From NCBI RefSeq assembly GCF_017591425.1, contig NW_024465777.1, positions 620,001-684,000 of the forward strand: a stretch of DNA of 64,000 nucleotides. Direction: 5' to 3'. Below, one piece after another: positions 23,801 to 33,877 of the stretch (positions are counted from its first letter, which is position 1; each line of letters starts with the position of its first letter). Source of the stretch: Ochotona curzoniae (Eukaryota > Chordata > Mammalia > Lagomorpha > Ochotonidae). The notes under the pieces were generated by a model. The model saw only the letters and a program-made list of their open reading frames with translations. It ran no database searches and was not told where the DNA came from. Position numbers and translations under genes: made by a program.

Positions 23801-24805
23801 TGCTAGAATGCTAGAGCCATTGTTCATTTGTCTGCTACAAGCAAACTAAACAGTCAACATAAAGAATTCCTAGTTTCGGGGAATCTGTTAAGAGTTCTTA
23901 CCTTCTGTGGAAGACTTTCTGCTGCTCTCCTGCCCAGCAATTTGGCTCAGGCCAGGACCCCTTAAAAGCCTTACACAAAATTTGGCTACCAATCCAAATC
24001 CTGGAATTCCTATGCTAGAAATCCTGCCTGTCCCTGGAGTATCCCTAGATGATTTTGCATCTGTGGGAGCCCTATATATAACTTTCTTTCTCTTGAATAC
24101 AAAATCACACTTTCCTAGGGTCCAATATATCTCAAATAGTTTACTCCTTTGTTGAGAAATCTAAGCTTATGTTGGGGAAACTCTATGTCCTGCTTTTTTA
24201 ATCTTTGTTTTGTTTGAAGGGGCTACAAATGAAATTATCAGATACAGATGGTAAACTTGCTCCATTGTTCTGCTCAAATTCTGAGTTTTTTTTTTTTTCC
24301 CAAGAGCACTACCAAACAAATGAGTACATTCCCTGAAACCCTGAGGGTCCATTGCTCACGTCTGTTGCTGAGTTATATTTGAGCCTGGAGCAGTCCATTC
24401 AAAGGAAGGCAAAAATTGAGCTTATGAGCTTAATAGGAAGCAAATAAAAGCATCCTTTAGAGCTGCACCTGTATAACATCAGGTATCTGTGTCAAGGTAC
24501 ATAGGGGTTGCAACAATGGAATGAGTTTGACAGACTGTCACATTGATAGCTCCGAGGGATTAGCCATCCCATATTTTCCACTTTATTTGTGGCAGAATCA
24601 GATACTGCAAAGCAAATGAAGTGGAAACAAGAGTCCAGGTTTGAGAAACTTGTCAATCAATGGTTGAGGTCTCCATTTGACTTCTGGTTTATGGATGATT
24701 AATACTGATGAGAAAATACACATCTATCCTTGATAAAATTTTGACAGAGAGAGGAAGTGTAGCCTTTTTTAGGGAACATATTGGCAGAGAATTAGAATTG
24801 GCATG
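20831..24805. other. Unique intergenic sequence upstream of the elastase gene
   Basis: About 4 kb, AT-rich especially at 22700-23650. I saw no clear transposon family and no exon with family similarity. A poly(T) run of 15 lies at 22311-22325. The missing first exon and promoter of the elastase gene may be in its last part. Confidence 0.45.
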
Positions 24806-24808
24806 AGA

Positions 24809-25135
24809 GGGGCCGGTGCAGTACCTCAAAAGGTTAATTGTCCACCTTGTAACACCAGCATCCATTTGAGCGCCTGTTGATGACGCAGGTGCTCCACTTC
24901 TTATCCAGTACACTGATAATAGCCTGGGAAAACAGTAGATGACGGCACAAATCATTGAGCCCTGCACCCATATGGTGGGAGTTTGTGACTCCCAGTTTTG
25001 GGACTCAGCTCTGGACATTGCATCCGTTTGGGGAATGAACCAGCAAGTAAATAGCTCTGTTTATCTCTCTTTCTCACCCTGTAAAATCTGAATCTTTAAA
25101 CAAAGATATGTAATTTTAAAAAAAGAAGAAGAAAT
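24809..25135 (+). mobile_element. CSINE, full length
   Basis: It starts 'ggggccggtgcagtacctca', carries 'ctccacttcttatccagta', 'gggaaaacagtagatgacgg' and 'tttggggaatgaaccagc', and ends in A-rich sequence. It lies about 400 bp upstream of the first recognised elastase exon. Confidence 0.9.
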
Positions 25136-25538
25136 GAAAGGGAGCAGAAACTCAAGCCCAGGCACTTTTACTTGGAACATGGGTGTTTCATGGGGTGTCA
25201 TCTAGCGCCAAATACCCACACTGACGCCTGTGCTATTGCAGCAGCATCACCATGAGAGCTCACTGTCTTCAGACACTGTTCTCACGGTCATCCTCCTCCA
25301 TTCTCAAATGCACGGAAGCTACATTGTCATCTCCATCCCTGGATTTTGGGATTCTGGGAATCCCAACTGTAGCCCCGGTACTCACCTTTCTGGGTGGCTA
25401 CTGAAGTTCAGAGATGTGATGTGGTTTTACACAGGTGCGTACAGACTCTGTGGCACAGCCAGGACTGGGGTCCTGCTCCCCTTTCCTGTTAGAACCCCAC
25501 TGCCTGATTGTTACCTCTTCTCTGACATCTGCCTTCAG
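25136..25538 (+). other. Region expected to hold elastase exon 1 or intron 1; none proven
   Basis: No ATG here is followed by a clear hydrophobic signal peptide and a 'gt' donor leaving one base, which is the phase needed to join exon 2. A hydrophobic run Val-Leu-Thr-Val-Ile-Leu-Leu-His can be read at about 25278-25301, but it is not followed by a convincing donor. The segment ends in a pyrimidine-rich acceptor 'ctgccttcag' at 25529-25538. Confidence 0.4.
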
Positions 25539-27904
25539 TCTCAAATCAACATTCCTGCAACTACTCCAGCCATGTTGTCAATGGTGAAGACGTGATGCTC
25601 TACAGCTGGCCCTGGCAGGTAAGAGCAACAGCAGCTGCACTGACTCCCAGCATGGGCTCTGGGTGCCAGGGTCTGATTGCAACACTTCCAGCCTTGATCT
25701 CATGGCCTCCTTTTTAATGTGCATTTCACCTTCACAGGGCCAGGAATAAATGAACTATCAGGTTTATGTCAAGAATTTCTGGTTCCATCTATAATCCTCA
25801 CTGGGCTACTTGTAGGTTAAAACTTCTAGATAGGGCCTAGGGAAGGGTTAACTCAAGTGGCTGGTGCAATAATTTAAGAATTTAGGCAAATATAGGAGCA
25901 AAGTTAGGAACTTCATTCCAGTTCCTGTTCTTTGAGTCTCACAGCAGGACTCCATGGTCAGAAGCACAGAGAGTGGAGAGTTGCATAAGGGCAGTAGAGG
26001 GTAGCAACAAGGGTGAGGCTTGCTGTTCTGTGAAACACAGTAGCCACTAGCCACATGGGGTATCTACATGTGAATTAAATAAATTCAATGATATTCAACA
26101 TTGAGCTCCTCTGTGCCAGCCACATTTCAACTGTTATAGAGCCACATGTGGCCAGTGCTTGCCACCATGGACAGCAGACACAGAAAACACTTTCATGGCC
26201 CAGAATGTTCTCTGGGACAGAGTAAACAAGCATGTTCTGGGAGGGAGCAGAGAGTGAGTGCTGTAGCCCTGTCAGCCACATGGCTTCTCCAGCAGTGACT
26301 TAGCCCTGCCATTGCAGCAGGAAAGCAGCCAGAGAGCATGTGTGCCTGAGTGAGCAGCCTGTGTGCAGTCAGCATCTGTGTGCACAGAGACCACAGCCAG
26401 CCTGGGGCTGTGGGCCACACTTGTACAACCTTGGTCTCCAGGGAGATTTGAGAATCTGAATGAGTAGAAAATGAGAATGAAGGCAAAGGAGTCAGGGTGA
26501 GTCATGCTTCAGAAGATGCAAGGGGCCTGGAAGAGCTGAGATGCAGAAGAATTGGGCCTGGAGAAAGCAGATAGCTAGGGCAGGGCTTCCTACACTTACA
26601 AGGCTGAGACTGTAGGTGTCCTCAGAGAGCTCACAGGACTGAGGTGGAAAGACCAGAGAACCACAGTGATTACAGAGGAGAGCGATAAGGCCACTCTAGA
26701 ATGTGGGCAGGTTGTGTAGTGACAATGTATGACACAACCCTCCCTGTGAGCCAGCACCTCTCAGATTGCTTCTCTCTGCACCCCCACACCCCAGGTTGCC
26801 TTGTTTTATGAACTGTTTAACAGCCTGAACTTACTCTGTAGCGGGATCCTCATTGACACTAACTGGGTTCTGACGGCTGCCCACTGTTTCTCGTAAGTTC
26901 CCCTGTGATTTCCTCCCAGTCCTGGTTTTTCTCCCTGTGAGACCCAGACAGTCCAAGGCAGTGGACAGCTATGGGAGATTGACAGTTGGTCCCAGGCTGA
27001 TCTTTCTTCCTCTGACAGTTACACATATACTATATACTATGCAATGGTGGGTGCGTACAACATGTCGGCGCTAACAGGAACTGTGCTGATCCTCCCTGTG
27101 AAGTCATATGTCTTGCATGAACAATACAATGGTGATCCGACCGATGGGTGAGTGAGTTCCCAGCCTGGACCAGGCTCCTGTGTTCTGCCCTGTATGACCA
27201 CAGCTCATCTAGGAGACTCCCAGGGATGGGAGAGAGAGTGAGCAGCCCTGGCCTGCCCAGCTCCTACACACTGGGCAGAACCTCAGAGTCCAGCAGCACC
27301 AACCTCCCTCCCTAAACAGAGAACAGCAGGCCAGGGAGAGGTAAGAAGTCCCCCAGGGTTGCTGGGCTCAGTGTCCCTGCAGCCCAGGACCCTCTAGCCC
27401 CTTCCTCAGATCCAAGGTGTCCTGTGCTCAGCAGAGGTTCCTCCAGCACAGTCTGGGTTCCTGGGTGTATGGGCAGAGGAGGAGCACTGGACTGAAAATC
27501 AGGCTGTGGGCATGCCTCTCTGAGTGTCCTGGACAGTGAGTGCCCTGCTCTGGGCCTCAGGTGTCCACTTGTCAAGGTGACCCTGTATCAAGGCTTTGTG
27601 GTGGTGGTGATGGGCAGGGAGGCTCTGCTCAGTCCTCTGTGTGTCTATGGGCCCTACAGTTTTCTAATAAGAGATCACAGGAAGGGACAGAGCCCTCACA
27701 AAATATCAGGAAAGTGAGGAGCTATTTGATGGAATCCCGGCAACATCCCCACAGGGCTTCTCTGGGGCAGAAGAGAGACAAATGAGATCCAGGTGAAATG
27801 TCCAGAGTGAAATTAGGCAGAATGATAGTTCCCATAGTGTGGGCTATAGAGCAGTTGCACTAGAGTGTCCTGGGATCTTGTGAGAAATGTCAGACTTCAG
27901 GTCT

Positions 27905-27940
<36 letters not shown>

Positions 27941-30261
27941 CCATCTGCTGGTTCCCTACCCAATGCATCAAGGCAGAAATTCTCTCTGTCTCCCAAGTGG
28001 GCAGCTGAGATCTGAGCTTTGATCATCACCTGATAACTGAGTCTGCACGTTAGCAGGAGCTGGAATGAGCAAGGACTAGAACCCAAGCACTGTGATGTGG
28101 GATGCAACCTCTCAGCCATTATGCTCAATGCAGGAAGGGTGTGAGGACCACAAGTGGAAACCAAGCACAACGAATATGACCAAATGTTGATTGTGACTGA
28201 AGGGATGGGGGATTTCTGGAGTCAGCTATGTGATAAAGCTAGATTTGGATGGGGATGGGGCATAGGAGCATTAGAGGTCACCCAGATGTGACCTCTTTGA
28301 GCAAAGCCCTGGGATAGAAACAAATCCAGTTGAAGGACCAGGTACTGCCTGACTACCTGACCCCACACAGCTATGACATCGCCCTCCTCGAGCTATCACG
28401 GAGTGCTGAGCTGACAACTTGGGTCCAGCCTGCCTGCCTCCCTCCTGCAGGCCACATCACACCCAATGGGACAGAATGCTACGTCACTGGCTGGGGCGCC
28501 ATCTCCAGTATGTATTCCCCAGGCAGAGGAGGAGAAAACTGCCTGATGGTCAAGGCCAATGATGCAGTAATGAATGAAGCATGCGGGATGATGGGTGTGG
28601 GTAGGAGGAAACTCCTCCTTAGGTCTAAGATCTGTGGGTCTCAAATGCTCCACTTCCGGAAACCTAGCCATGCCCCAGACACACAGGTATTGTTTTCTGT
28701 CCCTACAGCCAGTGGGCCAGCCTCAGACACTCTACTGGAAGGGCTGGTGTGTGTGTTGGACCATGAGCACTGCTCTAAGCCAGACTACTGGGGTTCCACT
28801 GTGAATAAATGCCATTTGTGTGCTGGCGAGTGCGGATCCTCTGCCTGCAAGGTGAGTCAGCTTGCACTTGCCATGGCTGGCATGGTGTGGGTATTTCTCT
28901 GCCATCTCCATGATGTGGAAGGGCTGTATTCTCTGATGGCCACAGTTAGGCTCCAGACCAGGTAGCACTTGGAAGAAGTCAGCACAGCCCACACACCCTG
29001 ACTCCTGGTCCAGTTCACACGCCCCCTCACCTGGGAACATCACTGTCCCTCCTCCTGCTCAGGCTTCCCCAGCAGCACAGCAGGGACACTCGCACCACCA
29101 CCTGGAGTCACCCACTCTGGGTTCTGCAGGAATCCTCAACCACTGTGCTGAGGCAGCTGAGTCCTCCTAAGCAGCAGGGAAGGTGCTGCCAGCAGGGGGC
29201 GCTGGCGTCTCTCAGGGCTCCCTCTGTGCCAGGAGCTGTGCTGAGGTCCTGTGTGTGTCCCTTCCTGCTCAGCAGCTGTGGTAGCACAGACCCTGGTCCT
29301 GGCCAGCTGACGCCCTGAGGCTGGGAGAGGTGCAGCCGTGTGGGTGTGTCTGCAACCCCCAGGTCAGGGACAATTCCTTCCAGCTGAGATGTGGCTCAGC
29401 ATCCACCCCTCTGACCATCACAGGGTGACTCTGGAGGACCCCTCAACTGCCCCAGAGTGAACTGTGAGTGGGAGGTCCACGGCATAGTCAGCTTTGGTTC
29501 TGGTTATGGCTGCAATTACCCCAAGAAGCCCACGGTGTTCACCCGTGTGTCATGTTTCATTGACTGGATTGAGGAGGTAAGGACTGAGCAGATGGGAGGG
29601 CTATGTTGAGAGAGGCCAGGGAACAGGGGAGGAAAGTCAGATCCTGGTGAGGGGCTGCAGGGATCCTAGAAGGGCAGTGGGGCAGGGGATTGGGGACATT
29701 ACCTAGGGGCCCGGAATGCATTCTGCTCTGTGGCCCAAGAACTTCACAGGTTTCGGTGGAGGTTTGCACTTCTGTATTAGTAAGGGCTTCTCATTGTGCT
29801 CTAGTCAGGTCCTTACTTGTCACAGAGGACCCCGGGGACACCACCACCTGGTGGGGAGACATGTAATGAGCAATAATGCTGAAGGATGGTGAGAGTTACG
29901 ATGGGACTAGCTGGGACCCAGCATCATGCTGAACAGCTGGTCAGAAAGAGTTAATACTGTCCATGGTATCAGCAGTGCCCACCAATTGGAGATCTTTTGC
30001 ATGTGCACCAGGGACAGTGATGGGAGCCTTAGTTCATGGTTTAATCCCTAACCCCACGAGGAGAGTGCTGTGATTACCGCTCCTGTCAGAGGAGGAAATG
30101 GAGGCTCAAAGAGGGCAACTTTTTCAGGCCTCAAAGGGCGTGAGTGGTCAGGCTGGGAGCTGACCCCAGTTCATTTGACCCAGACCTTGTAAAGCTAACT
30201 CACTTGCTCTGCCTGTATTCTTTTCCAGAAAACTGGGATTGACCTCAAGAAGTGGTGCTGA
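25539..30261 (+). CDS. Chymotrypsin-like elastase, CELA3-related (exons 2-8)
   Basis: A secreted S1-family serine protease gene, presumably a pancreatic digestive enzyme. Coding exons are 25539-25618, 26795-26892, 27019-27147, 28371-28507, 28709-28851, 29424-29576 and 30229-30261. All have AG/GT borders with matching phases, and the joined frame is open for 256 codons. Exon 2 has VVNGED and YSWPWQ; exon 3 TAAHC (catalytic His57); exon 5 YDIAL (Asp102) and CYVTGWG; exon 6 YWGSTV; exon 7 GDSGGPLNC (Ser195) and [22 protein letters not shown] and FIDWIEE point to CELA3 rather than CELA1 or CELA2. Oddities: His precedes VVNG where trypsin needs Arg/Lys; Gly at 216; 16 cysteines, six beyond five usual pairs; a C-terminus ending Lys-Lys-Trp-Cys. 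Two N-glycosylation sequons (NMS, NGT) are present. Exon 1 was not found, so intactness is unproven. Confidence 0.88.
26035..26222 (+). mobile_element. MER5A-like hAT-Charlie DNA transposon
   Basis: The blocks 'agtagccactagccacatg', 'gccacatttcaactg', 'agccacatgtggccagtgct' and 'gttctctgggacag' are in MER5A order, and the length of about 190 bp is as expected. It lies in intron 2 of the elastase gene. An ancient eutherian non-autonomous element. Confidence 0.8.
27908..27938 (+). repeat. (AG)n microsatellite
   Basis: About 15 uninterrupted AG dinucleotides in intron 4 of the elastase gene. Confidence 0.9.
30040..30195 (+). mobile_element. MIR SINE
   Basis: It contains 'cagaggaggaaatggaggctcaaagag', a MIR core-type block, followed by 'gctgggagctgacccc'-type sequence in MIR order. 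It lies in intron 7 of the elastase gene, near exon 8. Confidence 0.7.
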
Positions 30262-30282
30262 TAACATATCTTTTTTGTAAAG

Positions 30283-30288
30283 AATAAA
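30283..30288 (+). terminator. Polyadenylation signal of the elastase gene
   Basis: AATAAA lies 22 bases after the stop codon at 30259-30261. Cleavage is expected about 15-25 bases further. Such a short 3'UTR is typical of pancreatic elastase transcripts. Confidence 0.85.
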
Positions 30289-30309
30289 ACTTCTCAGCAA
30301 GTCCCATGT

Positions 30310-31160
30310 TGGGTATTTTGCCTTCATTGCCTCTTCCCTCCTGGCCTGTTCCTGAGATCTGACAGCTGACGTGCAGAGATGAGACCAGAGTCAGCCTTGG
30401 GAAAGAAGGAATCATGATGGGGTAACCACCCTCTTGGTTTTCCTGATGCTGGGGCTTCCCAAAGCAAGGGCTTCAGTGTGGACACAGAGCCAGTCAGGCT
30501 CAGGACAAGAGGACAAGCAGGTCCCACAGCATAGAATCCCCAGAGAGCAGTGGCTTTTCCATGCAGGAACAACACACAGTGACACCTGCAGAGAACCTGA
30601 GCCCGCCCCCTCTCGGGAGGCTGGTGGTGGAGTGGAAGGACCAGTAGTTCTTGCCTCCACTGACTGGCACAAGGACCTGGGGTTTCTGCCTCTACTGACA
30701 CTCCAGGAGGAGGAAGGCTGTGCTCCTTCATTCACTCAGTATCATTCACTTTATTAGAGGAGGGCTCTGAGAGGGCGCGGTACGTTGGCTCTGCTCTGAA
30801 GTGGTTCATTATTTACAGATAAATGCACGTGGCAGAAGTATTCAGAGAACACTGACCGACTCATAGTTTGCTAGGAGCTGGGAGTCTAGAGGTTAGCGGG
30901 AAAGCCCAAGGAGAATCCTGGCTACTGGGTGGGTAGAAAGGGTTGCATTCAAGGCTGCACACAGGCTAGAGTATAGTAAGATATGATATCAGAGTAACAT
31001 CTGTGTCCAGGTGGAACAAACACAAACACAGCACCATCCCTTGTTTGTGTTTACCCCAACCTCCACAGAATGAGGCAGGCCCCTAGCAAGGGCACATGTC
31101 AGTCACTCTAAGTGTTCATGGGCTCCATTGTCCCCTTCCTTTAACAGTCATGCTTTTTGC
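30310..31160. other. No gene recognised
   Basis: Sequence downstream of the elastase gene. Several open frames of 100-135 codons overlap at 30324-30757 on both strands without family motifs, and look like chance in GC-rich DNA. Confidence 0.45.
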
Positions 31161-31164
31161 ATCT

Positions 31165-31411
31165 GGTGTTGGTGCAATAGGTTAACATGCCGATGCAACA
31201 CTGGCTCTGATGTTGGACTTCTGGTTTGAGTCTTGGCTACTCTGCTTCCAGTCCAGCTCCTTTTTAATTGACCTGGGTAACAGTGAACTATTTCCAGATG
31301 TTTGCTCTCCTGCCACCAATGAGGGAGGCAAGAATGGAGCTCTAGCTTCCTGGATTTGCTTGCTTGAACCTGGCTTTTTTTGGCTCTATGGGGAATAAAC
31401 CAGCTGATAGA

Positions 31412-31449
<38 letters not shown>

Positions 31450-31515
31450 TATCTGTCTTTTCTGTTTCTGTCTCTCACTCTGGTTGTCGATATTTTTTTA
31501 AAGAAGATTGAACAC
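31165..31515 (+). mobile_element. CSINE, older subtype, with internal (TG)n
   Basis: It opens 'ggtgttggtgcaataggtta' and has 'gagtcttggctactctgctt' and 'tgctctcctgccaccaatga'. It ends in CT-rich sequence and 'ttttttaaagaagatt'. A near twin is at 40160-40480. Confidence 0.75.
31413..31448 (+). repeat. (TG)n microsatellite
   Basis: Eighteen uninterrupted TG units inside the 3' part of a CSINE. Confidence 0.95.
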
Positions 31516-31829
31516 ACATAATGTGTATTTATTTGCATAATGTGTATTTACACTGTCACTAATGCCTTTGTGTTCCTGCATGTTGCAGGATCTCATTTGT
31601 GGACATACCCACCTGAGGCCTGGGGGTGACAGAGGGAGTGATCTCACAGCTCAGCAGAGGGCACAGTGATGCTGACTCAGTTCTTCATATCTCTTGGCCT
31701 TCTCTCCTTTCCTCATGTTCAGATCTCACACTAGCAATGTAGGGCCTACCAGAGTCTTCCTTGTGTTGCCTGCCTCCATTATGGGACATCCACATGACAA
31801 CCCCAAGGCTGGGTGACCCTGACCAGCTG

Positions 31830-32015
31830 AGCAGCTTCAGGCTGTTGCCCAGAGAGGCAGCATTTCTGTCTGGTTCTTCCTTGGACTCAGCACTTGGTTC
31901 CTGACTCCCTTGATATTCCCCTGGAGTGGAGGTGATCTCTTCCTTGTTCTTTCCCCCCTCTCTGTCACTCTGCCTTTTGAATACATAGATAAGTAAATCT
32001 TAATAAACAAAGGAA
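31830..32015 (+). mobile_element. CSINE 3' fragment
   Basis: Only the 3' portion is recognisable: 'ctggagtggaggtgatctct', 'ctctgtcactctgccttttg' and 'aagtaaatcttaataaac'. Confidence 0.6.
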
Positions 32016-32019
32016 AGTC

Positions 32020-33535
32020 AGGAGTAGAAGCAGTAGGAAGAGCCCTGCTGGAGTCAGGAGTTCCTAGTTCCAGTCTCAGTTGTGCCCTTGAGGCTCCAAA
32101 ACCTCCACTAACTGCAACTCAGACCAGCACATGCAAGCCTGGCTGCAGCACTGACCTCTAACCCCACCAGGAGAAAGGCAGGAAACAGACCCAAAGGCAA
32201 GAAGCCTCCCCTAGACACTGCCTGGACCTAGGCTTCTCTCAGATAAGAGCTGCATCTTCCTTCCAGGGGGCAAAGCCTGTACCACTGTCCAGTGTGTCTG
32301 AGCTCAGCTGCTCTAGTCCAGCAAATCAGGCACCTTGTCAGCCCCCTGGGCACACCAAGCAGCTGGCTCAGGCAGTGAGGTCAGCTGGGGTCAAGTGTCC
32401 TGAGCTGTTTCCACTTCTGTTTCTCACAGTCTGGATGATGCTGTGCCACACTTTTCTCTATTCCTTTAGCCTCTGCTGATTCATCCTACTTCATGATTGG
32501 GGGTGTTTGGGGAAGCAAAATTAAAAAACACTTCTATATATCCCCTTCCTTCACCATTTTGGAGAAACTCAAAAACAAGTTGCATGCTCTCCCTTCCTGC
32601 TTCCTAGAAGGTTTCACTCCTATCCATGATTATCTTTGTAGCACATATTTTTCCCAACCCCATCCTTGACTGTAACAGCACAGCAGTGACTTATACCTAG
32701 TCAAATTTCAGGTGCACTATGGCTCTATATTGAGTGCATTGTTCTACTGGGTGCATTGCTCTGCCATACACTCTTTTACTATTGTATGAGTACATGCAAC
32801 TCAAGTTCTATCAGTGTCACTGTTCGGTACTTGATTCTACAAAAACTGCAAGATTTATTCATCTGCTATTGATATGCACTTACATTTTAATTATGTTTTG
32901 TTATTCTAAGCAGTAGTGAGATACTCTCTTCTGGCTTCTGTGTATGTGGTAACAAGGACAATCATTGGACTAGGTAGTGAGGGACAATGAGGGTCAGTGA
33001 GGTCAATGTTTCATGGAAAGGATCAGCCTTTACAATATGTTCAGGTGCAGAGAACTAAGAGGAGGGGTTTCTCCCAGCTCCTTCAGCAACAGGGACCTCA
33101 GATCCCTCTTCCATCAAATGGTCCCCAATAATATTTCGGCAGTACCCCTCAGTGGTTATCCTCTTCTGAGCCACCACAGGAAACATTGGCTTTCATCTAA
33201 GCAATGTGGTCATTTGGACTTTGACCCCATGAATGAAAAGACAGGCAATTCCTACTGAACCCTATAATCCATCACCCGCAGATGCTGAAGGGTTTCTTGT
33301 AGGGTGCAATTCTTAAGAAAATGCTCAATTTTAACAGGGGTTATAAAGCCATGACTCAAGTAAATCCGATGTATTCTTCCAGGAGATAGAATTACACACA
33401 TTATCATTCTTCCAAAATGACCATTAGGAAAATCAAAGAAAGAAATATTGGGTTTGGTAGCTCTGATGTTTATTGGATACAATAACTAATGAAAGACCTA
33501 CTGTGTGTCTTAAAATTCAGAGACAAACTTTTAAA
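32020..33535. other. No gene recognised; possible old L1 traces
   Basis: Around 32690-32930 phrases such as 'tttattcatctgctattgat' and 'cagtagtgagatac' resemble L1 3'UTR text. The rest has no recognisable repeat. Two frames at 33013-33482 on opposite strands carry no family motif. Confidence 0.35.
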
Positions 33536-33537
33536 AA

Positions 33538-33877
33538 CTATTTTTTAAAAATTTATTTATTTTTATTGCAAAGTCAAATATACAGAGAGGAGGAAAGACA
33601 GAGAGGAAGATCTTCCATCCAATGATTCACTCCCAAACAGCCTCAATGGCTGAGCCAATCCAAAGCCAGGAGCCTGGAGCCTATTCCAGGTCTCCCACAT
33701 GGGTGCAGGGTACCAAGGCTTTGAGCCATTCTTGACTGCTTTCCCAGGCCACAAGCAGGGAGCTGGATGGGAAGCGGGGCTGCTGGGATTAGAACCGGCA
33801 CTCCTACGGGATCCCGGTGAGTTCAAGGAGAGGGCTTTAACCTAGGACTTTAGCACTAGGGTACTGTGCTGGGCCCG
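33538..33877 (-). mobile_element. CSINE, full length
   Basis: Reverse-complement C repeat: A-rich tail complement 'ttttttaaaaatttatttat' at the left, 'cttccatccaatgattcact', 'tttcccaggccacaagcagg', and the head complement ending 'gtactgtgctgggcccg' at 33877. It inserted at the upstream edge of the ERV pol remnant. Confidence 0.92.

Noticed and set aside
28330..28965. A 211-codon uninterrupted plus-strand frame across the elastase region
   Set aside because: It is a read-through of exon 5, intron 5 and exon 6. Splice sites at 28507/28508, 28708/28709 and 28851/28852 and family similarity define the real exons.
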